Assembly: GCF_041770905.1 (NCBI RefSeq)
Contig: NZ_JBEUWX010000002.1
Location: forward strand, 806,001 to 870,000
Length of the DNA stretch: 64,000 bases
From: Propionivibrio hellwigii
GTDB lineage: Bacteria > Pseudomonadota > Gammaproteobacteria > Burkholderiales > Rhodocyclaceae
Direction of reading: 5' to 3'
The position numbers and the translations under genes were made by a program. This document shows positions 9,377 to 17,808 of this stretch, piece after piece (position 1 is the stretch's first letter; each line of letters begins with the position of its first letter). A model generated the notes under the pieces. The model was not told the DNA's origin, made no database searches, and saw only the letters and a list, made by a program, of their open reading frames with translations.

Positions 9377-9453
9377 TGGGGCGATGTAGCGGGATCGAAC
9401 CGCTGACCCACGGAATCACAATCCGTTGCTCTACCAACTGAGCTAACATCGCC
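9377..9453 (-). tRNA. tRNA-His (anticodon GTG)
   Basis: A 77-nt tRNA with the extra 5' G at position -1 opposite C73, the identity mark of tRNA-His. The acceptor is GCGATGT/ACATCGC, the anticodon loop TTGTGAT, and the 3' CCA is encoded. It is last of three tRNAs transcribed leftwards. Confidence 0.97.
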
Positions 9454-9467
9454 ATCGTATCTATTTC

Positions 9468-9544
9468 TGGCGCGCCCGGCGAGACTCGAACTCACAACCC
9501 CCGGCTTAGAAGGCCGGTGCTCTATCCGGTTGAGCTACGGGCGC
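9468..9544 (-). tRNA. tRNA-Arg (anticodon TCT)
   Basis: A 77-nt tRNA. The acceptor is GCGCCCG/CGGGCGC with discriminator G and encoded CCA. The anticodon stem CCGGC/GCCGG encloses CTTCTAA, giving anticodon TCT for AGA/AGG codons. It lies 14 nt upstream of tRNA-His. Confidence 0.97.
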
Positions 9545-9613
9545 CAGGTGCCGATGAATACGCATCCTTCGGGACATATCACAAGCCTTCGGCGAGGACT
9601 TGCCATTCTATTC

Positions 9614-9690
9614 TGGTCGGGGCGGTGGGATTCGAACTCACGACCCTCTGCTCCCAAAGCAGATGCGCTACCAGGCTGCGCTACGCCCCG
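9614..9690 (-). tRNA. tRNA-Pro (anticodon TGG)
   Basis: A 77-nt tRNA. The acceptor is CGGGGCG/CGCCCCG with discriminator A and encoded CCA. The anticodon loop TTTGGGA gives TGG. It is first in the tRNA-Pro-Arg-His operon, directly behind a consensus promoter. Confidence 0.97.
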
Positions 9691-9701
9691 AAGAAGCGCG
9701 C

Positions 9702-9730
9702 ATTTTACCGATAGCATTGATTCTGGTCAA
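9702..9730 (-). promoter_or_regulatory. predicted promoter of the tRNA-Pro-Arg-His operon
   Basis: On the minus strand, TTGACC (9730-9725), a 17-nt spacer and TAAAAT (9707-9702) lie 12 nt upstream of the mature tRNA-Pro 5' end. Each hexamer matches consensus at 5 of 6 positions. The intervening transcript is GC-rich (GCGCGC), as in stringently controlled stable-RNA promoters. Confidence 0.75.
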
Positions 9731-9946
9731 TCCTGGAGCAAAAAAGCACACGACCCAGAGAAAAAGGTAAGTCAAACCAGTGACACATTTTTTCGCTCAT
9801 CAGCTGACTAGAAAAAAGTGGAGAGAGCAGTTATTGTACACTTTTGATTTGGCTGCTATCTGAATATCGCCTGCTCAGCCAGTTGCAGCACGCGCTGTTT
9901 TTTGATATGAAGCCGGTTTTCCACCACGATTGCTTGACTTTCAGAT

Positions 9947-10378
9947 ATGCCAGAACGATCGCGCTCGAAAGAGAAAAACATTCCTCCTTATGTCCCGAAA
10001 AAGGGAGAGGAATACATGAATCCACGCCAGCTCGCCCATTTCCGGAATATTCTGGAATCACTCAAGGCTGGCCTGATGAAGGATATTGAGCGAACGGTGC
10101 AAACCATGCAGGACGAAGCAACCGTTTTCGCCGATCCCAACGATCGCGCCAGCCAGGAAACTGATATCGCCATCGAGCTGCGTAACCGTGATCGCGAACG
10201 TAAGCTGATCAAGAAAATCGACGACACGATCGCCATGATCAATAGCGGTGATTATGGTTATTGCAGTGCTTGCGGTGTTGAAATCGGCATCAAGCGCCTG
10301 GAAGCACGCCCGACGGCCTCGCTGTGCATCGACTGCAAAACCCTCGAGGAAGTGCGCGAAAAGCAAGTCGCCAAGTAA
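9947..10378 (+). CDS. dksA: RNA polymerase-binding transcription factor DksA
   Basis: Binds the RNA polymerase secondary channel and works with ppGpp in the stringent response. The 143-aa protein contains the coiled-coil segment with the functional acidic tip (FADPNDRASQETD), ELRNRDRERKLIKKI, and a C-terminal four-cysteine zinc finger CSACG...CIDCK. The conserved GEEYMNPRQLAHF lies near residue 21, so the start at 9947 gives a normal N-terminal extension. No strong ribosome binding site is seen. A bidirectional terminator follows. It is divergent from the tRNA operon. Confidence 0.96.
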   Translation: MPERSRSKEKNIPPYVPKKGEEYMNPRQLAHFRNILESLKAGLMKDIERTVQTMQDEATVFADPNDRASQETDIAIELRNRDRERKLIKKIDDTIAMINSGDYGYCSACGVEIGIKRLEARPTASLCIDCKTLEEVREKQVAK

Positions 10379-10442
10379 CACGGCCGTGGGTTGCGGGCTG
10401 TAGGCTGTATTTTTTCCTGCACCGCTCGCCGAAACTTACCAA

Positions 10443-10475
10443 GAAAAAGCCACCCGGAACAGGGTGGCTTTTTCG
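10443..10475. terminator. bidirectional intrinsic terminator between dksA and pnp
   Basis: Stem AGCCACCC/GGGTGGCT with loop GGAACA is flanked by A5 on the left and T5 on the right. It therefore works as a terminator for both the rightward dksA and the leftward pnp transcripts. Confidence 0.9.
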
Positions 10476-10500
10476 TCTTCAGGCAAAATTTAGTACTGAA

Positions 10501-12615
10501 CTACTGGGAACCCCCTGCCGCGCCGCTATCCTCCGCGGTGATCGCTTTCATCGACAGGCGAATACGCCCTTTTTCATCCGCCTCAAGCACTTTGACGCGA
10601 ACCTTCTGGCCATCCTTGAGGTAGTCTGAAACCGCATTGACGCGCTCGTTGGCAATTTGCGAGATATGCAGCAGACCGTCACGCCCTGGCAAAATGCTGA
10701 CGATAGCGCCGAAATCCAGCAGCTTGAGCACGGTGCCCTCGTAGATCTTGCCCACTTCCACATCCGCCGTAATCGACTCAATGCGCGATCTGGCGGCATC
10801 TGCCGCTTCAGCATTGACCGAGGCGATCGTGATCGTACCGTCTTCCTTGATATCAATCGTCGTGCCGGTTTCTTCGGTAATCGCACGGATAACCGCACCT
10901 CCCTTGCCGATCACGTCGCGAATCTTGTCCGGATTGATCTTCATCGTATACAGGCGCGGCGCATAGTTGGAAACTTCCTGACGCGGCGCAGCAACTGCTG
11001 CCTGCATTTTTGCGAGGATATGCAGACGCGCTTCTTTTGCCTGAGCCAGCGCCACCTGCATGATTTCCTTGGTAATGCCCTGGATCTTGATGTCCATTTG
11101 CAAGGCGGTCACGCCTGTATCAGTACCGGCCACCTTAAAGTCCATATCGCCGAGATGATCTTCATCGCCCAGAATATCCGTCAGCACGGCAAAGCGGTTA
11201 CCTTCCTTGATCAGCCCCATAGCAATACCGGCAACGTGCGCCTTGAGCGGCACGCCGGCATCCATCAGCGCCAGCGTCGAACCGCAGACCGAGGCCATTG
11301 AGCTGGAGCCATTTGATTCGGTGATTTCCGAAACGACACGCATGGTATAGGAAAAATTTTCGGTTTTCGGCAGTACGGCAACCATCGCTCGTTTGGCTAG
11401 ACGTCCGTGACCGATCTCACGCCGCTTCGGCGACCCGACACGACCGCACTCACCCGTCGCATACGGCGGGAAATTGTAATGCAGCATAAAGCGTTCGCGC
11501 GTTTCACCGGACAGTGCGTCGATAATCTGCTCATCGCGTCCCGTTCCGAGCGTCGCGACAACTAGGGCTTGCGTTTCACCGCGCGTAAATAGCGCCGAAC
11601 CATGGGTACGCGGCAAGACGCCGGAACGAATGGCAATCGGACGCACGGTGCGCGTATCGCGCCCGTCAATACGCGGCTCTCCGGCCAGAATACGGCCGCG
11701 AACGATGCGTGATTCGATATCAAACAGCAGGTTGCCGATGGTTGCCGCATCCGGCGCATTCTCACCCACTGTCAGCGTTTCGATCGCCCGGGCAGAAATT
11801 TCACTAAGTCGCTGCGTACGCTCCTGTTTACTGGTAATGCGGAAAGCTTCCTGAACATCCGCCTCAACCAGCGCATTCAATTTGGCGACAAGTTCTTCAT
11901 CTTTGGGCGCGGGTGTCCAGTCCCATTCAGGCTTACCCCCTTCGTCAACGAACTCATTGATGGCATTGATGGCAGTCTGCATCTGCTCATGGCCGAAAAC
12001 CACCGCACCGAGCATAACGTCTTCCGGCAGAATATCCGCTTCCGACTCGACCATCAGTACGGCCGCCTGTGTACCGGCGACAACGAGATCAAGGCGACTA
12101 TCCTTGAGCTGCGTCTGGGTCGGATTAAGTATGTACTGGTCATTGATGTAACCCACGCGCGCAGCGCCAATCGGTCCATTGAAAGGAATACCGGAAACCG
12201 CCAGCGCCGCCGAAGCACCGATCATTGCCGGGATGTCCGGATCGACCTCAGGGTTGAGCGAAACGACCATCGCCACAATTTGTACTTCGTTAAAAAAACC
12301 GTCAGGGAAAAGCGGGCGCAGTGGACGGTCAATCAAACGCGAGGTCAGCGTTTCTTTTTCTGACGGACGGCCTTCACGCTTAAAGAATCCGCCTGGAATG
12401 CGCCCGGCGGCATAGGTTTTCTCAATGTAATCGACAGTCAGTGGAAAAAAATCCTGCCCGGGCTTAACCGACTTGTTACCGACCACGGTCACCAGAACGA
12501 CTGTCTCATCCATCGACACCAGCACGGCAGCGCCCGACTGACGGGCGATCTCGCCCGTTTCCAACGTAACCTGGTGCGCTCCGTAGGTAAAAGTTTTTTT
12601 GACAAAATTAAACAT
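10501..12615 (-). CDS. pnp: polyribonucleotide nucleotidyltransferase (PNPase)
   Basis: 3'-5' phosphorolytic exoribonuclease and degradosome component, 704 aa. In order: a first RNase PH domain, an alpha-helical domain, the catalytic second RNase PH domain (SNGSSSMASVCGSTLALMDAG), the KH domain with IRDVIGKGGAVIRAI, and the S1 domain (VGKIYEGTVLKLLDFGA). The start MFNFVKKTFTYG at 12615 has AAGGAAG six nt upstream; an in-frame ATG 48 nt further upstream lacks a ribosome binding site. It follows rpsO, the universal pairing. A hairpin with a T-rich tail in the gap may attenuate readthrough. Confidence 0.98.
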   Translation of the reverse strand: MFNFVKKTFTYGAHQVTLETGEIARQSGAAVLVSMDETVVLVTVVGNKSVKPGQDFFPLTVDYIEKTYAAGRIPGGFFKREGRPSEKETLTSRLIDRPLRPLFPDGFFNEVQIVAMVVSLNPEVDPDIPAMIGASAALAVSGIPFNGPIGAARVGYINDQYILNPTQTQLKDSRLDLVVAGTQAAVLMVESEADILPEDVMLGAVVFGHEQMQTAINAINEFVDEGGKPEWDWTPAPKDEELVAKLNALVEADVQEAFRITSKQERTQRLSEISARAIETLTVGENAPDAATIGNLLFDIESRIVRGRILAGEPRIDGRDTRTVRPIAIRSGVLPRTHGSALFTRGETQALVVATLGTGRDEQIIDALSGETRERFMLHYNFPPYATGECGRVGSPKRREIGHGRLAKRAMVAVLPKTENFSYTMRVVSEITESNGSSSMASVCGSTLALMDAGVPLKAHVAGIAMGLIKEGNRFAVLTDILGDEDHLGDMDFKVAGTDTGVTALQMDIKIQGITKEIMQVALAQAKEARLHILAKMQAAVAAPRQEVSNYAPRLYTMKINPDKIRDVIGKGGAVIRAITEETGTTIDIKEDGTITIASVNAEAADAARSRIESITADVEVGKIYEGTVLKLLDFGAIVSILPGRDGLLHISQIANERVNAVSDYLKDGQKVRVKVLEADEKGRIRLSMKAITAEDSGAAGGSQ

Positions 12616-12708
12616 TTCTTCCTTTCTCGACAGTTCGGCACATCGGCAAAATCCATGTGCCATCTATACACATCTATATACCCCTACTGCGTAACACAAC
12701 AAACCCCA

Positions 12709-12755
12709 AAGCAAAACAAAAACAGCGGCACAACCCTTGCGGGTTGGCCGCTGCC
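12709..12755 (-). terminator. terminator/attenuator hairpin between rpsO and pnp
   Basis: On the minus strand, GCGGCCAACCC...GGGTTGTGCCGC forms a long imperfect stem with a GCAA loop, followed by TGTTTTTGTTTTGC. It lies 50-100 nt after the rpsO stop and about 95 nt before pnp, so it would reduce read-through into pnp. Confidence 0.7.
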
Positions 12756-12807
12756 AGTCAATCATCATTGTCTGCTCTCCAACCGCAGTGCGGCGTTTGC
12801 AGACAGA

Positions 12808-13077
12808 TTATTTACGCAAACCGAGACGCTGAATCAGCGCGCGGTATGAATCGACATTCGTACGCTTCAGATAATCCAGCAACTTACGGCGACGGCTCAC
12901 CATCCGCAGCAGACCGCGGCGGGAGTGGTGGTCCTTGGCATGTTCCTTGAAATGGACAGTCAAGTCATTGATACGTGCGGTTAGCAATGCCACCTGTACT
13001 TCAGCCGAACCGGTATCGCCCTTGGCGCGCTGATAATCAGCCATAATCTGCGCTTTCTGCGCCACAGTAATTGCCAT
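12808..13077 (-). CDS. rpsO: 30S ribosomal protein S15
   Basis: Primary 16S rRNA-binding protein of the small subunit platform. The 89-aa protein has standard length and conserved segments: RAKGDTGSAEVQVALLTARI, FKEHAKDHHSRRGLL, RRRKLLDYLKR and YRALIQRLGLRK at the C-terminus. The start at 13077 is preceded by GAGAGAG. It has its own consensus promoter about 100 nt upstream and leads into pnp. Confidence 0.99.
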   Translation of the reverse strand: MAITVAQKAQIMADYQRAKGDTGSAEVQVALLTARINDLTVHFKEHAKDHHSRRGLLRMVSRRRKLLDYLKRTNVDSYRALIQRLGLRK

Positions 13078-13142
13078 GTCAAACTCTCTCTAGAAAACGA
13101 CGCGCCCCAGTTTGATAGAGCTAACGTCCGATATTGATCAAT

Positions 13143-13173
13143 AAAAGAAAATCCCGCTCCGGCTTGAGCGGGG
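13143..13173 (-). terminator. intrinsic terminator of the rimP-truB operon, abutting the rpsO start site
   Basis: On the minus strand, CCCGCTC/GAGCGGG (13172-13153) is followed by ATTTTCTTTT. It lies about 250 nt after truB and immediately downstream of the -10 box of the rpsO promoter, so the stem begins almost exactly where the new transcript should start. Confidence 0.75.
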
Positions 13174-13179
13174 GTTGGC

Positions 13180-13208
13180 ATTATAGCCTAGCCGCCAAGA
13201 TGCGACAA
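13180..13208 (-). promoter_or_regulatory. predicted rpsO promoter
   Basis: On the minus strand, TTGTCG (13208-13203), exactly 17 nt, then a perfect TATAAT (13185-13180). The predicted start is near 13173, giving a leader of about 95 nt to rpsO. Confidence 0.75.
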
Positions 13209-13455
13209 CCAAGTTTGGGGACATGAATTCGCCAAGATTATCTACAAAGCTAATGATCACTTGACGCATCATGTCTGGAAAAAACTGAAAATGATCGCTT
13301 CTCGGGGAATCCGTAATCTACATGCCAAAGGGAGCAAGAACACCATTGCGTATTGTGATTCGATAGGTCTCCCAGCCCTAGTGAGCAATGGCCACGCTTG
13401 GAAAGCATACCGCCAAAAATTCAGGAAAATTTCTGTTCTGCAGCCAACAACCTGA
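13201..13455 (+). pseudogene. unrecognised open-frame remnant
   Basis: A forward frame open from 13201 or before encodes about 85 residues containing VWGHEFAKIIYKAN, HHVWKKLKMIAS and SNGHAWKAYRQKF. The only in-frame initiator is a TTG at 13261, without a ribosome binding site, and the 3' end runs into the truB C-terminus in the opposite direction. The composition is lysine- and aromatic-rich and unlike the neighbours. It may be a fragment of a transferred gene left between truB and rpsO. I do not recognise the family, and it may be non-coding. Confidence 0.25.
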
Positions 13456-14374
13456 CCGGTTTCAGTTGACCATTGAAATCAAGCGCACCAATGCCTAGCA
13501 ACTGAGTGTCATGATAATAAACGCGGCATTTTTCATAATGATCGTTTCCCCTCAATGCATTGCGCAGCTTGGTTTCGGACAGCGTGACCGGGTTGCCGTG
13601 TAAAAACCGCTGGGCGGTCGGCGCATCGAGACTCACCGGTATCAGGTTTTGCAACAAGGTATCCACTGGCAGCAGTGCCTGTCGGCGCACCGTTTCACCG
13701 CCGCTATCTAGCACCGATAACGGAACAGCAGCATTGAGCGTTAGATCGCCCACAGCAGTACGCCGCAAGGCCGTCAAATGGGCGCCACAGGCAAGCATTT
13801 TTCCAATGTCTTCGACCAGCACGCGAATGTAAGTCCCCTTGCTGCAAACCACACGCACCTTGCAACGTTGACCAGAAAATGCCAGCAATTCCAGCGAATG
13901 AATGGTCACGGTGCGCGCAGCGCGCTCGACCGTAACGCCTTGCCGAGCCAACTCATACAGCGGGCGACCATTGCGCTTCAATGCCGAATACATCGGCGGG
14001 ATCTGGCGGATCGGGCCACGAAACGAAGCTAGCGCCCGTTCAAGCTCAGGTTGCGAGAATTCGACGCAGCGGCGCGCCAACACTTCGCCCTCGGCATCGC
14101 CAGTCGAGGTGCTGATGCCGAACAGAACATTGGCTTCGTAAGTCTTTGGCGCGTCGAGCAGATCGGCGGAAAACTTGGTCGCCTCGCCAAAACAGAGCGG
14201 CAACAGCCCCGTAGCCAACGGATCAAGCGTCCCCGTATGGCCGCCCTTGGCAGCAGCATACAGGCGGCGAACGGCCTGCAAAGCAGCGTTGGAAGTCATC
14301 CCCGCCGGTTTATCGAGCAGCACGACCCCATCGACGCGCTGCCAGCGGCGCGCTGGGCGCGTTGTAGCAGTCAA
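13421..14374 (-). CDS. truB: tRNA pseudouridine(55) synthase
   Basis: Makes pseudouridine 55 in the T loop of tRNAs. In the 317-aa protein the catalytic aspartate is in GGHTGTLDPLATGLLP (about residues 44-59), preceded by DGVVLLDKPAGMTSN. KRNGRPLYELARQGV and the later KGTYIRVLVEDIG are also typical. The start at 14374 overlaps the rbfA stop by four bases (ATGA). It is the last gene of the rimP-nusA-infB-rbfA-truB operon. Confidence 0.97.
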   Translation of the reverse strand: MTATTRPARRWQRVDGVVLLDKPAGMTSNAALQAVRRLYAAAKGGHTGTLDPLATGLLPLCFGEATKFSADLLDAPKTYEANVLFGISTSTGDAEGEVLARRCVEFSQPELERALASFRGPIRQIPPMYSALKRNGRPLYELARQGVTVERAARTVTIHSLELLAFSGQRCKVRVVCSKGTYIRVLVEDIGKMLACGAHLTALRRTAVGDLTLNAAVPLSVLDSGGETVRRQALLPVDTLLQNLIPVSLDAPTAQRFLHGNPVTLSETKLRNALRGNDHYEKCRVYYHDTQLLGIGALDFNGQLKPVRLLAAEQKFS

Positions 14375-14784
14375 GGTTCGTCGGAAGCGTTTTCCGCCTC
14401 GGCGTCTTGCGAACTCGTCACGGCCTCTTCGATCAACTTTGTAAGTTCCGCGCCGCGTTCCAGCGACGGGTCAAAGAGAAAATGCAGTTGCGGCGTCGTA
14501 TGAATGCGGATGCGCCGACCTAGCTCACGCCGCAAGAAACCCGCAGCGCTTGCCAGCCCGGACAGCACGCCATCGACATGCTCGTGGCCAGCCAGCGTAC
14601 TGAAAAACACCTTAGCGTGCGCGTAATCGGGCGTCACTTCGACACCGGTGATACTGATCATGCCAATGCGCGGATCTTTCAGCTCACCATCAATCAATGC
14701 CGCTAGTTCGCGGCGAATCTGTTCGGCCACACGTTCCTGGCGTGAAAATCCATGCGAGCTGTGATGACCTTTATGACGGTTCAC
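14371..14784 (-). CDS. rbfA: 30S ribosome-binding factor A
   Basis: Late 30S maturation and cold-adaptation factor with a KH-like fold. The 137-aa protein shows RVAEQIRRELAALIDGELKDPRIG near the N-terminus, VEVTPDYAHAKVFFSTL in the middle and LGRRIRIHTTPQLHFLFDPS before an acidic tail. Its start is immediately adjacent to the infB stop and its end overlaps truB, so the three genes are translationally coupled. Confidence 0.97.
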   Translation of the reverse strand: MNRHKGHHSSHGFSRQERVAEQIRRELAALIDGELKDPRIGMISITGVEVTPDYAHAKVFFSTLAGHEHVDGVLSGLASAAGFLRRELGRRIRIHTTPQLHFLFDPSLERGAELTKLIEEAVTSSQDAEAENASDEP

Positions 14785-17784
14785 TTACAGCGTCCTCGCC
14801 ACTTCGGTTACATCGAACACTTCAAGCTGATCGCCCGCCTCATAGTTGGTGTAATTCTTCAGCGACACTCCGCATTCAAAGCCAGCGCGGACTTCCTTGA
14901 CATCGTCTTTAAAGCGTTTGAGCGACTCCAGTTCGCCTTCCCAGATCACCACATTGTCGCGCAACAAACGCGCACGCGAAGTCCGCTTGACCACGCCTTC
15001 CAGCACATAACAGCCCGCGATCGTACCGATCTTGCTGGCACGGAAGACTTGACGGATTTCGACCAGCCCGGTGACTTCTTCGCGTTTCTCTGGCGAGAGC
15101 ATGCCTGAAAGCGCCGCCTTGACCTCATCGACGGCATCGTAAATGATATTGTAGTAACGGATCTGGATGCCAACGTTTTCCGCTGTCTTGCGCGCACCGG
15201 CATCGGCACGCGTGTTGAAGCCGATGATGACGGCATTGGACGCCTGCGCCAGATGCACATCGGACTCGGTGATACCGCCGACGGCCGCATGAATGACATC
15301 GACCTTGACCTCGTCGGTTGTCAATTTTTGCAGCGATTGCACGAGCGCCTCCTGTGAGCCCTGGACATCGGCCTTAATGATCAGCGCCAATGTCTTCACA
15401 TCGGACTCGCCCATCTGTTCAAGCAGATTTTCCAGATTGGCCGCCTGTTTATTAGCCAGCTTCACGTCACGGAATTTACCCTGGCGGAACAGGGCAATCT
15501 CGCGTGCTTTGCGTTCATCAGCAAGCACCACGGCTTCCTGACCGGCCGCCGGCACATCGGAAAGCCCAAGCACTTCGACCGGAATCGATGGCCCCGCCTC
15601 CTTGATGTGCTTGCCATCTTCATCGATCATAGCGCGAATACGGCCAAACACCTGGCCGGCAAGCAGAATATCGCCCTGGTGCAATGTCCCGGACTGCACC
15701 AGCATCGTCGCCACTGGGCCGCGCCCGCGGTCAAGACTGGCCTCGATGATCAGCCCCTTGGCCGGCGCATCCTGCGGCGCGGTCAATTCAAGCACCTCCG
15801 CCTGCAAAAGCACGTTTTCCAGCAGATCGTCGATCCCCTGCCCGGTTTTGGCGGACACCGAAACAAAAGGCGAATCGCCGCCATATTCCTCCGGCACCAC
15901 TTCCTCGGCCACCAGTTCCTGCTTGACGCGCTCCGGATTGGCTTCCGGTTTGTCGATCTTGTTCACCGCTACAACAATCGGCACCCCCGCCGCCTTGGCG
16001 TGGTGAATGGCTTCGCGCGTCTGCGGCATCACGCCATCGTCAGCAGCGACAACCAGAATAACGATGTCGGTCGCTTTGGCGCCGCGCGCGCGCATCGCCG
16101 TGAATGCCTCATGCCCCGGCGTATCGAGGAAAGTCACCATACCGCGTGTCGTATGGACATGATAGGCGCCGATATGCTGGGTAATCCCCCCCGCTTCCCC
16201 CGAAGCAATGCGCGTGCGACGGATATAGTCGAGCAGTGAGGTCTTGCCATGATCAACGTGCCCCATGACAGTCACCACCGGCGCACGCGGCAGTTGCGGC
16301 GCATCCTTGTTGGTCGCCTCATCAAGGAAAGCATCGGGATCGTCCAGTTTAGCGGCAAAGGCACGGTGCCCCATTTCCTCGACGACGATCATCGCCGTTT
16401 CCTGATCGAGCACTTGATTGATGGTCACCATCGACCCCATCTTCATCAACGTCTTGATGACTTCCGTTGCCTTGACAGCCATCTTGTGCGCCAGATCGGA
16501 GACTGAAATCGTCTCGGGCACATGCACATCATGCACGACTGCTTCGGTCGGTTGCTGGAAGCCATGCGTCGATTCCACGGCATCACGCCGTCCCGACCGT
16601 TTGCCGCCCGCTTTGCCTTCGCGCCAGCCGGAGGTACCGGTCGCACCGCCGCGCACTTTCAATCCCTGGCGCTTGCCGCTACCTTCTTCCTTCCATTGAT
16701 TGTTTTTCCGATCGCCGCCTTTCCTGTCCCCCTTCTTATCCACCTTGTCGGAGGCCCCTTGTTTGCCGGCGGATTTCGTTGGTTTTTCTTCGCTTGCCGG
16801 ACGTTCAGCAAGGGTCTTGGCCGCCGCCGCCGCGGCTTTTTTGGCGGTTTCCGCAGCGCGCGCCGCTTCAGCCTTTGCCTCGGCTTCCTGCTTCAGACGC
16901 GCCAGTTCGGCAGCGCGCTGCTGTTTTTCAATAAATTCGGCCTCTTGGCGCGCGCGCAATTCAGCCTTACGGCGCTCTTCCTCGGCACGCAGGCGCTGCT
17001 GTTCTTCACTAATGATCGAAGCGCGTGTGACTACCTTTTTAACTGTCGGTTTTGTATCGCCGCGCTTTGCCTCTTTCGCTTTAACCTCTCCTGCCTTATC
17101 TACTGATGCCTTATCGGCTTTGGTCGATTTGCTGGATTTAGCATCAGCTGCCGCTTTTTTCGGTACTTTAGCGGCGACAGGATGATCCTCTACAGCCGGC
17201 GCCAGCGCCTCCGGCGCAGTGACTGTCGATGGTTCTTGTTCTGCCTCAGCGGCTGGCGTCACCGGCATTGCCGCCGGCGCTGCGGATTCGGCCGCTGGGG
17301 TAGCTGCCGGCCCAGGCGAGGGCAAATCTACGGAACCGGCCTGCAACACAGGAACCTCCGATGCCGCCAGCGCAGTAGCCGGGGCTTCTGGATCTGCCGA
17401 TTTAGGCATCGTGGGCGACCGCATTGCGTCCGCCACCGCCGTCTGGGCACTGGCAGGCTGTTTTGCCGCTGGTTTGAGTGAAAGAGGATCACGCTTGACC
17501 AGGATGCGCTTCTTGCGCACCTCAACCTGCACCGTGCGTGATTTTCCCTGAGCATCCTGCGACTTGATTTCCGTCGTTTCCTTACGCGTCAACGTAATCT
17601 TGGTTCTTGACTCGGCCGCACCATGTGCGCTGCGTAGAAAATCCAAAAGACGGCTTTTATCCTGTTCAGTCAGCAGTTCATCCGGGGCGCTTTTGCTAAC
17701 ACCTGCCTTTTTCAACTGCTCCAGCAGGGATGTCGCCGGCATCCCAAGACTGTCGGCAAATTGGGCAACGCTTATTTGCGCCAT
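14785..17784 (-). CDS. infB: translation initiation factor IF-2
   Basis: GTPase that positions initiator tRNA on the 30S subunit and promotes subunit joining. The 999-aa protein is at the long end of the family. It has an N-terminal IF2 module (ISVAQFADSLGMPATSLLEQL), a very long Ala/Lys/Glu-rich linker (about residues 60-400), a second IF2_N motif (SVSDLAHKMAVKATEVIKTL), then the G domain with GHVDHGKTSLLD, DTPGHEAF and NKID, and domains II-IV. The start at 17784 has GGAGGGGG 9 nt upstream. It follows nusA by 24 nt. Confidence 0.98.
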   Translation of the reverse strand: MAQISVAQFADSLGMPATSLLEQLKKAGVSKSAPDELLTEQDKSRLLDFLRSAHGAAESRTKITLTRKETTEIKSQDAQGKSRTVQVEVRKKRILVKRDPLSLKPAAKQPASAQTAVADAMRSPTMPKSADPEAPATALAASEVPVLQAGSVDLPSPGPAATPAAESAAPAAMPVTPAAEAEQEPSTVTAPEALAPAVEDHPVAAKVPKKAAADAKSSKSTKADKASVDKAGEVKAKEAKRGDTKPTVKKVVTRASIISEEQQRLRAEEERRKAELRARQEAEFIEKQQRAAELARLKQEAEAKAEAARAAETAKKAAAAAAKTLAERPASEEKPTKSAGKQGASDKVDKKGDRKGGDRKNNQWKEEGSGKRQGLKVRGGATGTSGWREGKAGGKRSGRRDAVESTHGFQQPTEAVVHDVHVPETISVSDLAHKMAVKATEVIKTLMKMGSMVTINQVLDQETAMIVVEEMGHRAFAAKLDDPDAFLDEATNKDAPQLPRAPVVTVMGHVDHGKTSLLDYIRRTRIASGEAGGITQHIGAYHVHTTRGMVTFLDTPGHEAFTAMRARGAKATDIVILVVAADDGVMPQTREAIHHAKAAGVPIVVAVNKIDKPEANPERVKQELVAEEVVPEEYGGDSPFVSVSAKTGQGIDDLLENVLLQAEVLELTAPQDAPAKGLIIEASLDRGRGPVATMLVQSGTLHQGDILLAGQVFGRIRAMIDEDGKHIKEAGPSIPVEVLGLSDVPAAGQEAVVLADERKAREIALFRQGKFRDVKLANKQAANLENLLEQMGESDVKTLALIIKADVQGSQEALVQSLQKLTTDEVKVDVIHAAVGGITESDVHLAQASNAVIIGFNTRADAGARKTAENVGIQIRYYNIIYDAVDEVKAALSGMLSPEKREEVTGLVEIRQVFRASKIGTIAGCYVLEGVVKRTSRARLLRDNVVIWEGELESLKRFKDDVKEVRAGFECGVSLKNYTNYEAGDQLEVFDVTEVARTL

Positions 17785-17808
17785 AAGAATCTTCCCCCTC
17801 CTCTTTCC

